Under the pieces are notes generated by a model. It saw only the letters and a list, made by a program, of their open reading frames with translations, made no database searches and had not been told where the DNA came from. Source: Phycisphaerales bacterium (GTDB taxonomy: Bacteria; Planctomycetota; Phycisphaerae; Phycisphaerales; UBA1924). From it: a stretch of DNA of 64,000 nucleotides. The translations under genes and the position numbers were made by a program. Numbering within the stretch: the stretch's first letter is position 1; the number at the start of each line of letters is the position of its first letter. The DNA lies in contig JADZER010000018.1 of assembly GCA_020850415.1 (NCBI GenBank), positions 49,944-113,943 on the forward strand. Reading direction: 5' to 3'. Shown here piece by piece: positions 31,918-40,571 of the stretch.

Positions 31918-33959
31918 CCCCCCTCCGCGTCCATCTCGTCAGGGGCGACGCCACCGGCTGGGCGATCGACGAGGACCGCAGGCTCACCCAGCGATCGCTC
32001 GAGATGCTGCCCGACCTCGTGACGCTCGTCGACCGGCCGGAGGACGCCCAGGTCATCCACGCCGTCTGGTGGGAGCCGCTGGCCGAGCTCCCCCGCGGCG
32101 CCCTCGACGGCAAGCCCGTCGTCTGCCACATGGACGACGCCACCCACGCGCACCTGGGCAAGCCGGTCTTCCAGCGGGCCCTCGCGCGGTCCACCCACTG
32201 GATCGCCCAGAACGCCGAGACACACCGGCGCATGGGCTTCGTCGCCGCCGCGCACGACGCGGGCGTCCACTTCATCCCCTACGCCGTCGATACCGAGCCG
32301 TACGAGCGCGAGGCCGAGCCGTGCGCGATCGTCGCGCGGGCCCTCGCGTCCATCCCCCCCGGGGCGTATGTCGTCGGCAGCTTCCAGCGCGACACCCTGG
32401 GCGACCGGCTCGCCGGCGGCGAGCTGGCCATGAAGGTCAAGAAGGGCCCCGACATGCTCGTCGAGGTCCTCGCCGGCCTGCGCGGGCGCGGGCACGAGGT
32501 CGTCGCCCTGCTCTCCAGCCCCAGGCGCCACTGGGTGCGCCGAGAGTTCGAGCGCCGCGCCGTGCCCTTCGTCCACGCCGGCGTCGAGCAGGACGGCGAC
32601 GACTACGCCGCGATGATCCGCGAGATCGACGCGCCCCAGCTCGGCCTGCTCTACAAGCGCTGCGACTGCTTCCTGACCACCAGCCGCTACGAGGGCGGCC
32701 CGCGCGGCGTGCTCGAGGCCGCGGCGGCGGGCGTGCCCCAGCTCTCCACCCCCTGCGGCTTGGCCCCCGACCTGCTCCACGCCGACTGCCTCTACACCTC
32801 CGTCACCGAGGCGATCGAGAAGCTCGAGCGCGACATCGACCACGGGTTCCTCCGCCGGTGGAGCGCCGTGCACCGCCAGGCGGTCCAGGCGACGCACACC
32901 CCCGGGGCCAACGCCCCACGCTGGCGCGAGTTCTACTCGCGCCTCGCGGGCGACCCGCGCGTGCGCCAGCGCCCGGTCGTCCGTGTCCCTTCCGTCCGCG
33001 ATCGCCCCAAGCGCGTCAGCTTCTGGCACGAGTTCGTCAAGCCGCCCTGGGGCGGGGGCAACCAGTTCATGCTCGCCCTCAAGGCCGAGTGCGAGCGCCG
33101 CGCCGTCGAGGTGACCATCAACGGCGAGGGCGAGCCCGCGACGGCCCACCTCATCCAGAGCGTCTGGTTCGACGCCGACCGGGTCCGCGAGGCCGCCCGC
33201 TCGAACAACGCCCGCGTCGTCCACCGGGTCGACGGCCCGCTCTCGCTCATCCGGCGCACCAAGGAGGCCCTCGACCTCGACCGCCAGTGCTACGCGATCA
33301 ACCGCGAGCTGGCCGTCGCCACCGGCGTTCAGAGCTGGCACATGCTCGAGGCGACCTACCAGATCGGCCTGCGCCCCGTGCGCCCGGTCATCGTCACCAA
33401 CGCCTGCGACCCGGCGATCTTCTACCCCAGGCACGAGGCCGACCCCGCCGACCCCGAGCCCTGGCGCCACCGCGACGACCCGCGCGTGCGCGTCGTCGCG
33501 ACCTCCTGGAGCGACAACCCCGGCAAGGGGGCCGCGGTGTTCGAGTGGCTCGACCGCCACGCCGACCACGACCGCTACGCGTTCACCTTCATCGGGCGAG
33601 TCGCCGCCGAGCTGCCCCGCTGGACCGTCATCGACGCCCAGCCCTCCGAGCCCCTCGCCGACCTGCTGCGCGGGCAGGACATCTACATCACCGCGAGCCG
33701 CGACGACCCGTGCTCCAACGCCCTCATCGAGGCCCTCTCCTGCGGCCTGCCGTCGCTGTACTTCCGCTCGGGCGGGCACCCCGAGCTCGCCCGCTTCGGC
33801 GGCGTGCCCTTCGAGCACCCCTTCGCCCTGCCCGCGCTGCTCGACCGCGTCCGCGCGAACTACCGGGCCTACCGGCGCCTCATCAGCGTGCCCACGATCG
33901 CCGAGGTCGCCGATGTCTACCTCCGCCTCCTCTTCGGCGACGCGACCTACGAGCCCTGA
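31914..33959 (+). CDS. fused pair of GT4-type glycosyltransferase domains
   Basis: 681 residues, about twice a single GT4. The first half ends with a donor-site helix FLTTSRYEGGPRGVLEAAAAGVPQLSTP and the second half with YITASRDDPCSNALIEALSCGLPSLYFRSGG, both E-x7-E-type retaining GT4 signatures. The second domain opens at about residue 362 with RVSFWHEFVKPPWGGGNQFMLALKAEC. Such fusions add two sugars in sequence. The start overlaps the methyltransferase stop by ATGA. Donors unknown. Confidence 0.88.
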   Translation: MTPLRVHLVRGDATGWAIDEDRRLTQRSLEMLPDLVTLVDRPEDAQVIHAVWWEPLAELPRGALDGKPVVCHMDDATHAHLGKPVFQRALARSTHWIAQNAETHRRMGFVAAAHDAGVHFIPYAVDTEPYEREAEPCAIVARALASIPPGAYVVGSFQRDTLGDRLAGGELAMKVKKGPDMLVEVLAGLRGRGHEVVALLSSPRRHWVRREFERRAVPFVHAGVEQDGDDYAAMIREIDAPQLGLLYKRCDCFLTTSRYEGGPRGVLEAAAAGVPQLSTPCGLAPDLLHADCLYTSVTEAIEKLERDIDHGFLRRWSAVHRQAVQATHTPGANAPRWREFYSRLAGDPRVRQRPVVRVPSVRDRPKRVSFWHEFVKPPWGGGNQFMLALKAECERRAVEVTINGEGEPATAHLIQSVWFDADRVREAARSNNARVVHRVDGPLSLIRRTKEALDLDRQCYAINRELAVATGVQSWHMLEATYQIGLRPVRPVIVTNACDPAIFYPRHEADPADPEPWRHRDDPRVRVVATSWSDNPGKGAAVFEWLDRHADHDRYAFTFIGRVAAELPRWTVIDAQPSEPLADLLRGQDIYITASRDDPCSNALIEALSCGLPSLYFRSGGHPELARFGGVPFEHPFALPALLDRVRANYRAYRRLISVPTIAEVADVYLRLLFGDATYEP

Positions 33960-33999
33960 TCACCCAGCAAGCGCCCCTCCGAGCCCCCCAGTGAGACCC

Positions 34000-35604
34000 A
34001 TGCCCGCGCCCCTGCTCATCAGCCTCCCCCACGGCCTCAACGCCAGCGGCGTGACCACCTGGGCGGTGCGCCTGGTCAACGCCCTCGCGCCCCAGGGACG
34101 GGCCTGCGCCCTCGTCGTCCACGACGAGCCCCCGGGCCAGCGCGCGATCGACATCCCTATCCACCCCGGGGTCGAGGTCTTCGACGCCCGCGCCCTCCCG
34201 GCGCTCGACGCCTGCGACGGCGACCTGTCGGACTACCTGCCCGTCTACCGCGTCGCCCTCGGCGTGCTCGCCCTCCGAGCGGGGGGGCCCGTCGTCTGCA
34301 TGCCCAACCTCCTCGGCGACTCGTACGGCCTCTTCGCCGAGCTCTCGCAGACCACGCCCGACCTGGTGCGCACCGTCGCGGTCCACCACGCCGACCTGCG
34401 ATACAACGACCTGCTCTGTACCCACTACGCCGGGCACCTCTCCGCCTTCGTAGGCGTGAGCGGGCGCCTGACCGACCGGCTGCGATCGCTGCTGCCGGCG
34501 CGCGGGCCGGACATCTACGGCGTGGCCCACGGCGTAGAGCCGGCGCCCGCGGTCCGCCCGCGCGAGCCGCTCGCCGGCCGGGCGCTCCGACTGATCTACA
34601 CCGGGCGCATGGACCACGAGCAGAAGCGCATCGGGGCGCTCGTCGCCATGAGCGACGCGCTGGTGGCCCGCGCCGTCCCCCACGAGCTCGCCCTGCTCGG
34701 CGACGGGCCCGCGGGCGCGGAGGTCGACGACGCCTGCGCGTCGCGACCCAGCGTCCGGCGCCTGGGGCCGATCGACCCCGCCGGGGTCGGGGCGGCCCTG
34801 GAGCGAGCCGACCTGTTCGTGCTCGCCTCCCGGTACGAGGGGTTCAGCGTCTCGCTGCTGGAGGCCCTCGCCCACGGCGCACTGCCGGTGCTCACCCCCA
34901 GCCTCTCGGGCACCGACCAGCTCGTGACCGACGGCCGCAACGGGTTCCTCGCCGACGCCACGCCCCACTGCCCGCCCGGGCGCGCCGGCTCGGCCCTCGC
35001 CTCCGCCGTCGAGCGGGCGATCGGCGCCGGCGACGCCGCCCTGCACGCGGCACGGGAGCGTGCCCTCGACATGGTCCGCGCCGCCTACTCCGCCGAGGTC
35101 TGCGCCAAGCGCTACGCGGCGATCATCGACCGCGCCGCCCGCGCGCCCGCCCGCCCCTGGCCCCGCGGACGGCCCGCGCCGTTCACCGGACGCGGCGCCG
35201 GATCCGCCACCGTCCCGCACGACGCACACCAGAGGCTCACGCGACTGCTCGCCCGCCTGCGGGGCCGGCGCCTCGCGGTCTACGGCACGGGGCGCCACAC
35301 CATCGAGCTCAGGGACGCGTTTGTGCGCGCCGGCGCGGACATCGCCGCCTTCCTCGACGACGACCGCGCACGCCACGGGCACGAGCTCTGGGGCGTTCCC
35401 ATCGTCGCGCCCGAGCACGCCGCAACGCTCGGCGCGACCGACATCGTCATCAGCTCGTGGCTGCACCAGGACACGATGGCGTCCCGGTGCGCGGCGCTCC
35501 CGGGCGTGACCGTCCACACGCTGTACGCGGACCAGCCGGCGCGCGCCAAACCCCGCGCCCCGAAGCCCGCGACTCAGCGCGGGGCGCAGCCCTCGCCGGC
35601 GTGA
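34000..35604 (+). CDS. GT4 glycosyltransferase with C-terminal Rossmann-like module
   Basis: 534 residues. GT4 domain: SLPHGLNASGVTTWAVRLVNAL, LRLIYTGRMDHEQKRIGALV and FVLASRYEGFSVSLLEALAHGALPVLTPSLSG (retaining E-x7-E site). After about residue 405 a second module starts with RRLAVYGTGRHTIELRDAF (nucleotide-binding turn) and DIAAFLDDDRARHG, then VPIVAPEHAATLGATDIVIS, like the N-terminal part of PglD/sugar acetyltransferase-type proteins but lacking the beta-helix. ATG at 34000 chosen; a GTG at 33991 is possible. Its end overlaps the convergent GT2 gene by 31 bases. Confidence 0.86.
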   Translation: MPAPLLISLPHGLNASGVTTWAVRLVNALAPQGRACALVVHDEPPGQRAIDIPIHPGVEVFDARALPALDACDGDLSDYLPVYRVALGVLALRAGGPVVCMPNLLGDSYGLFAELSQTTPDLVRTVAVHHADLRYNDLLCTHYAGHLSAFVGVSGRLTDRLRSLLPARGPDIYGVAHGVEPAPAVRPREPLAGRALRLIYTGRMDHEQKRIGALVAMSDALVARAVPHELALLGDGPAGAEVDDACASRPSVRRLGPIDPAGVGAALERADLFVLASRYEGFSVSLLEALAHGALPVLTPSLSGTDQLVTDGRNGFLADATPHCPPGRAGSALASAVERAIGAGDAALHAARERALDMVRAAYSAEVCAKRYAAIIDRAARAPARPWPRGRPAPFTGRGAGSATVPHDAHQRLTRLLARLRGRRLAVYGTGRHTIELRDAFVRAGADIAAFLDDDRARHGHELWGVPIVAPEHAATLGATDIVISSWLHQDTMASRCAALPGVTVHTLYADQPARAKPRAPKPATQRGAQPSPA

Positions 35605-36650
35605 CGGGGGGCCGGGGCTGGGGCCCCGGGCTCGGCGTCCGCCGCCTCCAGCAGCCCGCGGCGCCACTCCCACCGCTTGAGGAGCAGGTGCTGCTGGGCG
35701 AGCGCCCGGAGCACGCCCAGCCGCTCGGCCGGGCCCGCGCCGTCGAGGACGGACGCCGGCGTGCGCTCAAAGCCGAGGAAGGTCTCCCGCAAGCGCTCCG
35801 CGTCGCGGGCCTCGCGACCGACGAACTCGCGGCTGTAGGCGACCTCGGCGTCGGCGCGGATGTCCCGGCCGAAGGTGGCGAGCGCGAAGCCGGGGTTCTC
35901 GCCCGCGAACCGCCACGCGGTCCCGCCCAGCCGGCGCTCGCGGTCCAGCACCTCGGCGGGCCGGTAGCGGTGGTCATGCGGGGCGAGCGCCTCGGGCCGG
36001 AAGAGGACCGGCGTGCCCGGCGCGTGGCGGGCGATGCGCCAGGCGATCTCGATGTCGTCGTACCCGTACAGCAGCGGGAAGGCCGTGAAACCCCCGACCG
36101 CGCGGACCAGGCCCAGCGGGGCCGAGAAGTTCAGGCCGAAGCAGTGGCGGAACCCCCAGTCGCGCCAGCGGTCGGGGTCGTCGACCATGCGGTCGTAGAA
36201 GAACAGCATCGGGCTGTGCTGGCAGAGGGCGTCGAACAGCGTCGCGCCCTCCCGCTCGACGAACGGCGAGTGGCCGCTGATGATGGCGTCGCGCCCCAGG
36301 CGCCCGCGGGCCTCGTCGTGCGCGCGCCGGTGGGCGTCGAGCAGGCCCGGCCCGGCGAGCACATCGTCGTTGAGCGAGAGCATGAGCGAGCCGGCGGCGC
36401 CGTCGAGCAGGCGGTTGCGGGTCGCGTTCAGGCCTGCGCGCGGGCAGGGGACCACGCGCAGCCCGCCCGGCACGCCGCCGGCCTCGCGCCAGGCGCGATC
36501 GGCGCTGGCGCCCGTCTCGTCGTCCGGCCCGTCGAGGCCGACGAGCACCTCGTAGCGGCCCGGCGCCAGGCTCTGGCGCGCGAGCCGGGCCAGGCACGCC
36601 GCGAGCTGCGCGGGTCGCCGGTAGGTCGGGATGATGACCGAGACATCCAT
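35574..36650 (-). CDS. glycosyltransferase family 2
   Basis: 358 residues from ATG 36650; an in-frame ATG at 36662 would add four. MDVSVIIPTYRRPAQLAACL, GLNATRNRLLDGA, LSLNDDVLAGPGLLDAH (DxD-like) and YGYDDIEIAWRIARHAPG are GT2 marks. The C-terminus is Pro/Ala-rich. It is convergent with the GT4 gene and overlaps its last 31 bases, an unusual arrangement in which both tails are coding. It closes the glycan cluster; CNNM starts downstream of it in the same orientation. Confidence 0.85.
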   Translation of the reverse strand: MDVSVIIPTYRRPAQLAACLARLARQSLAPGRYEVLVGLDGPDDETGASADRAWREAGGVPGGLRVVPCPRAGLNATRNRLLDGAAGSLMLSLNDDVLAGPGLLDAHRRAHDEARGRLGRDAIISGHSPFVEREGATLFDALCQHSPMLFFYDRMVDDPDRWRDWGFRHCFGLNFSAPLGLVRAVGGFTAFPLLYGYDDIEIAWRIARHAPGTPVLFRPEALAPHDHRYRPAEVLDRERRLGGTAWRFAGENPGFALATFGRDIRADAEVAYSREFVGREARDAERLRETFLGFERTPASVLDGAGPAERLGVLRALAQQHLLLKRWEWRRGLLEAADAEPGAPAPAPRHAGEGCAPR

Positions 36651-36692
36651 CGGCGGGAGCATACCCGTGCGCCGCGCGAGGGGCGGGCGCCG

Positions 36693-38063
36693 CTACTTCG
36701 CGCCCAGCCTCGCCGCGGCCTCGTCGCCCTCGCCCGCCGGGGGCGGGGCCTCCGGCGCCGGGCTGACGCGCACCCGCACCACCCGCGTCGGCTCGGCGTC
36801 GAGCACCTCGACGGCCAGCGGGCCGGCGACGAAGCTCTCGCCCGCCCGGGGGATCCGCCCGAGCGTCACCGTCACGAAGCCGCCGACCGTGTCGTAGTCC
36901 TCGTGCTCGGGGATCTCCAGCCTGATGGGCTCCAGCCCGTCGTTGGCGTCGTGGACATGCATCCGGGCGTCGACGGTCGCGGTGCGCTCGGCCTCCCCGA
37001 GCACGACCTCGGGCCTCTGCTCCTCGGCGTCCTCGTACTCGTCCTGGATCTCGCCGAAGATCTCCTCGACGATGTCCTCGAAGGTGACCAGGCCCGCGGT
37101 CCCGCCGTACTCGTCGATCACCAGGGCGATGTGCACCTTCTCGGTCAGCAGCTCGGCCATCAGCTCGCGCACCGTCTTGGTCTCGGGCACGAACACCGCG
37201 GGGCGGAGGATCGACTGCAGCGAGAACGGGCGCGACGCATCGCCCGTGCTCATCCACCGAAGCAGGTCCTTGGCGTACAGCACGCCCGCGATGTGGTCCA
37301 GGTTGTCGCGGTACACGGGGATCCGGCTGTGCCCCCCGTCGCGGACGAACGCCTTGACCTGCTCGAGGTCGTCGGTGTACTGCAGGGCGTCCACCTCGGT
37401 CCGGGGAGTCATGATCTCCTCGACGCTCGTCGACCGGAACTCGAACACCGCCTCGATCATGTCCTGCTCGGTCTCGTCGAACTGGCCCTCCGCACGCCCC
37501 TCCTCGACCACGCTGAGCAGCTCGGCCTCGAGCACCTCGGCCTCGGTCTCGGCAGAGACCTTCGCCAGACGCTTGACGATCTCGTCCACCAGCCGGCTCA
37601 GCCCGTCCAGAGGGCGCATGACCAGGTAGATCGCCCGCACCAGCCACGACAGCCGGAGCAGCAGCTTCTCGCCCACATGGTTCGCCACGCTGCTGGGCAC
37701 CACGAACGCGAACAGCCACAGCAGCACCGCCGAGACCAGCACCGCCAGCGACACATGCAGCGGCGTCGGCGCCGTCGGCACCGAGTTGCCCTCCGCGTCC
37801 AGACCCGGGTGCGCGATCCAGAAGAGCGTGCCCACCGCGACCAGCAGCGTCGCCACGATCCGCGGCAGGCCGATCGCCACGCAGTGCCCGTCCACATCCT
37901 CCAGGATCCGCCCGACCCGGCGCTGCTGCGCGGGCGGGGCCCCCTCGGCCAGCTCGGCCAGGCGCGTGCGCACCAGCGAACGCAACGCCAGGTGCAGCGC
38001 CGAGCACACGCCCGACGCGACCAGCGCAACCACCGCCGTGATGAGCCCGACCGTGCCGCTCAC
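36693..38063 (-). CDS. CNNM/CorC-type membrane protein with CBS pair
   Basis: 456 residues. N-terminal DUF21/CNNM domain with about four membrane segments (1-190), two CBS domains (about 205-330, beginning IMTPRTEVDAL and ending DEYGGTAGLVTFEDIVEEIFGEIQDEYE) and a C-terminal CorC_HlyC domain (VDARMHVHDANDGL and GRIPRAGESFVAG). Family members are linked to Mg2+/Co2+ efflux or hemolysin C. The DUF21 part is less conserved than usual (no clear polar ligands in the second helix). It overlaps ybeY by four bases, a common pairing (ybeY then corC-like gene). Confidence 0.9.
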   Translation of the reverse strand: MSGTVGLITAVVALVASGVCSALHLALRSLVRTRLAELAEGAPPAQQRRVGRILEDVDGHCVAIGLPRIVATLLVAVGTLFWIAHPGLDAEGNSVPTAPTPLHVSLAVLVSAVLLWLFAFVVPSSVANHVGEKLLLRLSWLVRAIYLVMRPLDGLSRLVDEIVKRLAKVSAETEAEVLEAELLSVVEEGRAEGQFDETEQDMIEAVFEFRSTSVEEIMTPRTEVDALQYTDDLEQVKAFVRDGGHSRIPVYRDNLDHIAGVLYAKDLLRWMSTGDASRPFSLQSILRPAVFVPETKTVRELMAELLTEKVHIALVIDEYGGTAGLVTFEDIVEEIFGEIQDEYEDAEEQRPEVVLGEAERTATVDARMHVHDANDGLEPIRLEIPEHEDYDTVGGFVTVTLGRIPRAGESFVAGPLAVEVLDAEPTRVVRVRVSPAPEAPPPAGEGDEAAARLGAK

Positions 38064-38614
38064 CGCCCCGCCCCCCGGGCGTCCACCCCGTAGGTCGCGC
38101 CGACGCCGGCCGCCTCCAGCAGGCGGTCCTCCTCGGCGTGCATGCGGGCGAACGCGTCCTCGTCGTGGTCGTCGTGCCCCAGGCAGTGCAGCACGCCGTG
38201 CACGAGATACAGCAGCAGCTCCCGCTCGACCGTGAAGCCCCGCTCGTCCGCCTGGCGACGGGCCTCATCGGCGCAGAGCAGGAGGTCGACATCCAGCGGC
38301 TCGCCGCCGGCGCTGCGGCCCTCGGCCAGGTCAAAGGTCAGGACATCCGTCGTGCCCGCCACGCCCGACCAGCGCTGGTGGGCCTCGGCCATCTCCCCGT
38401 CGCCCACGATCCGGGCCCGGACCTCGCCCCGGGCCCCGCCCCGGACCTCCAGCGCCGCCAAGGCCGCGCAGGCGCGATCCGCAAGCCAGGCCCGCTGGGC
38501 TGGGCTCGTCAGGCTCCGGTCATCGACGAAATCGATGGCGAGTGTCGGAGGGTGTCTGGGCACGGTTCCCCCCGGACTGGGGGGCTCCGCTGATGTCGAT
38601 CCGCCGTCTTCCAT
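38060..38614 (-). CDS. ybeY: endoribonuclease YbeY
   Basis: 184 residues. YbeY matures rRNA ends and takes part in ribosome quality control. The zinc site HGVLHCLGHDDHDE (the H-G-x-x-H-x-x-G-H-D pattern) is intact near the C-terminus, and DVLTFDLAEG is the standard upstream strand. A Pro-rich N-terminal lead of about 20 residues may be partly untranslated if a later start is used, but none is better supported. It is translationally coupled to the CNNM gene. Confidence 0.93.
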   Translation of the reverse strand: MEDGGSTSAEPPSPGGTVPRHPPTLAIDFVDDRSLTSPAQRAWLADRACAALAALEVRGGARGEVRARIVGDGEMAEAHQRWSGVAGTTDVLTFDLAEGRSAGGEPLDVDLLLCADEARRQADERGFTVERELLLYLVHGVLHCLGHDDHDEDAFARMHAEEDRLLEAAGVGATYGVDARGAGR

Positions 38615-38770
38615 GAACCTGGCACCCCGTCAGACCCCGGCATGGGCACGCGCCCCGCCCCGGGGCTGGGACGGGCACACTGTACCGCGCCCGCGGCCGG
38701 CGTCCAATCGCCCGGCCAAGGGGAACCCTGGTCAGGCGTTATTCGGACACGATACTCCCCAGATTCCCGG

Positions 38771-39352
38771 TCAATCTTCGCGCAGGCGTGACGCCGCCCG
38801 GACCACCGACGCGACCACCGCGCGGGCCATTGCCGCCCTCTTCGGGTCGGCAAGCGACCCGTCCGGCCCAAACGCCTCGTGCGCGGCACTCAGGGCAAAC
38901 TGCTCCGGAACCAAGTGGACGCCGATGTTCCCCAGGATCGCGCGGACATGTACCAGCCCGCGCAGGCCCCCCAGCGCCCCGGGCGACGCCGCGAGAAGGC
39001 CGCACACCTTGCCCCGGAAGCACGCCAGCACCGCCTCCCCCTCGCGCGGGCGGCTCAGCCAGTCGATCGTGTTCTTCAGCAACGGCGTGATCGAGCTGTT
39101 GTACTCCGGGCACGCGATGATGTACCCGTCGTGGGCCTTGAACAGGTCCTTGAGCTTCAGGGCATTCCCGGGCAGCCCGTCCGCGGCCTCGGCATCCTCG
39201 TCCATGATCGGCATGGGGTAGTCCGCCAGATCCAGCGGCGTCACCGCCGCCCCCGCGTCGCGGGCCATCGACGATGCCACCTGGGCGAGCTTCCTGTTCC
39301 AGGAGCCCTTGCGGGCGCTCCCGGCGAAAACGACGAGCTTGGGGGTGGTCAC
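38771..39352 (-). CDS. NAD(P)H-dependent FMN reductase
   Basis: 193 residues. Flavodoxin-like: LVVFAGSARKGSWNRKLAQV (FMN phosphate loop), CPEYNSSITPLLKNTIDWLSRP (FMN isoalloxazine loop) and SPGALGGLRGLVHVR. It reduces FMN or quinones with NAD(P)H. The GTG at 39352 has GGAGAG five bases upstream; a TTG further upstream is rejected. It stands alone, with a short gap of no visible gene before the next minus-strand genes. Confidence 0.92.
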   Translation of the reverse strand: MTTPKLVVFAGSARKGSWNRKLAQVASSMARDAGAAVTPLDLADYPMPIMDEDAEAADGLPGNALKLKDLFKAHDGYIIACPEYNSSITPLLKNTIDWLSRPREGEAVLACFRGKVCGLLAASPGALGGLRGLVHVRAILGNIGVHLVPEQFALSAAHEAFGPDGSLADPKRAAMARAVVASVVRAASRLRED

Positions 39353-39465
39353 TGGTGCTCTCCGGGTTGGTTGAAGCCTACCCCCGGCGAGTAGGTGTGG
39401 CAACAACTATTGAGAAGCCCGCATGAGTTGGCCAAGCACCAAGTCGCGGCCGCCCCACGAGGCGC

Positions 39466-39771
39466 CTACGAACTCGGCTGCGCCTTCGTATGCGCTCTCA
39501 GGAGGCAGAGCCGGGCCTCACCCACGATGAACGAACGCTCATCACGGCAGTCCGGCCCGCGGCACTGGTCATAATCCGCCGCCATCTCCGCGAGAACACG
39601 AAGACAATCGGGCCCGGAGTCGAGAAGCCACTGCACGAGCGACTCGGTCGGAATCGTGGTTCGGGGCTTCACACCTGACTTGTCGGACGCCGGTGGGGCC
39701 GGCTTGACCTCGACAAGCGACGCGTGCGGCTGAATCGGTCGCGTGGCGGTTCGCTCACCTAGCTTTGCCAT
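39466..39771 (-). CDS. hypothetical protein, possible horizontally acquired gene
   Basis: 101 residues from ATG 39771, which has GGAGGAG about ten bases upstream (an in-frame start at 39828 is weaker). It begins MAKLGERTATRPIQPHAS, has a Pro/Lys linker and a helical core LVQWLLDSGPDCLRVLAEMAADYDQC, with several Cys. The start overlaps the end of the upstream gene by 17 bases, so the two are coupled. Base composition is lower in GC than nearby genes. No family recognised. Confidence 0.5.
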   Translation of the reverse strand: MAKLGERTATRPIQPHASLVEVKPAPPASDKSGVKPRTTIPTESLVQWLLDSGPDCLRVLAEMAADYDQCRGPDCRDERSFIVGEARLCLLRAHTKAQPSS

Positions 39772-40279
39772 CAGAAGCCCTCTCCTCCCACAATTGCCAC
39801 CGAGACAGCACCTTCGATCGCTCCGCACTGGGAACCCGTCGGGGATTCACCAGCCGTGCCTTGGGGATGAAAAGCAGCAGTTTCACTTCATCCGTGCCCT
39901 GCTCTACACCAAACCAAAACCATACATCACCCACGCCGTCAACCGCAAGCAGCTTCCGCCAGATGAAGCCTGACGGCAAATCAGGTGATTCCTCTGGTGT
40001 TCCGACGTCCAGTATACGCTCGAACCCCTGGGACGGATCGTCTTCGCCCCGCGCGCGGCGGCTGTGCTCTAGAACACAGGATTCCATCCGCACCCAGCCC
40101 TCGAATGCCGCCCGGACATCCCGAGCGAGCTGCCCGATGGATCGCTTGTCGCCAGACCGAGCCCGGAGCCGCGTTGCATCCCCCTCGCCCAAGTCCATGC
40201 CCCGAACCTGGTTCTCGGCGAGGCGGGAGACACAGCACACATGATGGCGGACAACCAGCTGCCCCCCCCTTGGCGACAT
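39755..40279 (-). CDS. hypothetical protein, coupled to the downstream gene
   Basis: 174 residues from ATG 40279; an in-frame TTG at 40303 would add eight. It contains LARDVRAAFEGWVRMESCVLEHSRRARGEDDP and VDGVGDVWFWFGVEQGTDEVKLLLFIPKA, a mix of helices and a beta sheet with conserved-looking Trp residues. No signal peptide or membrane segment. No family recognised. Its 3' end overlaps the next gene. The pair lies between the FMN reductase and the feo genes and looks less GC-rich than either. Confidence 0.5.
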   Translation of the reverse strand: MSPRGGQLVVRHHVCCVSRLAENQVRGMDLGEGDATRLRARSGDKRSIGQLARDVRAAFEGWVRMESCVLEHSRRARGEDDPSQGFERILDVGTPEESPDLPSGFIWRKLLAVDGVGDVWFWFGVEQGTDEVKLLLFIPKARLVNPRRVPSAERSKVLSRWQLWEERASDGKAR

Positions 40280-40345
40280 GAACAAGAGCTTACCGGATTC
40301 CAACCAAAGGAGGGCTCATCCGAGGCGAGCGCCGGCCCCTCCCGC

Positions 40346-40543
40346 CTAGTGGCAGCCCGGTTTCCCCTTCACCGGCTTGCCCCCGACGGTCAGCGTCGCC
40401 CGCGTCGCCGTGCCCCGCTTCTTGCGGAGCAGGCGCTTGGGGAGCATCCGCCAGAGGATCCACGACCCCGCGCCGAGCGCGGCCGCGGTGACGATCCAGA
40501 ACTGGGGGTCGCCCAGCGGGAGTTGGCTCGGTGTCTGGGGCAT
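40346..40543 (-). CDS. FeoB-associated small membrane protein
   Basis: 65 residues. One membrane helix (FWIVTAAALGAGSWILWRML, about 15-34) is followed by a basic stretch and ends GKPGCH. Genes of this type, often called FeoB-associated Cys-rich proteins, follow feoB in many bacteria; here only one Cys remains at the end. It lies 28 bases after the feoB stop, on the same strand, so it is likely in the feo operon. Function is not known. Confidence 0.7.
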   Translation of the reverse strand: MPQTPSQLPLGDPQFWIVTAAALGAGSWILWRMLPKRLLRKKRGTATRATLTVGGKPVKGKPGCH

Positions 40544-40571
40544 CGCTCGAGGGGGAGGCTAGGCCGGGGGG

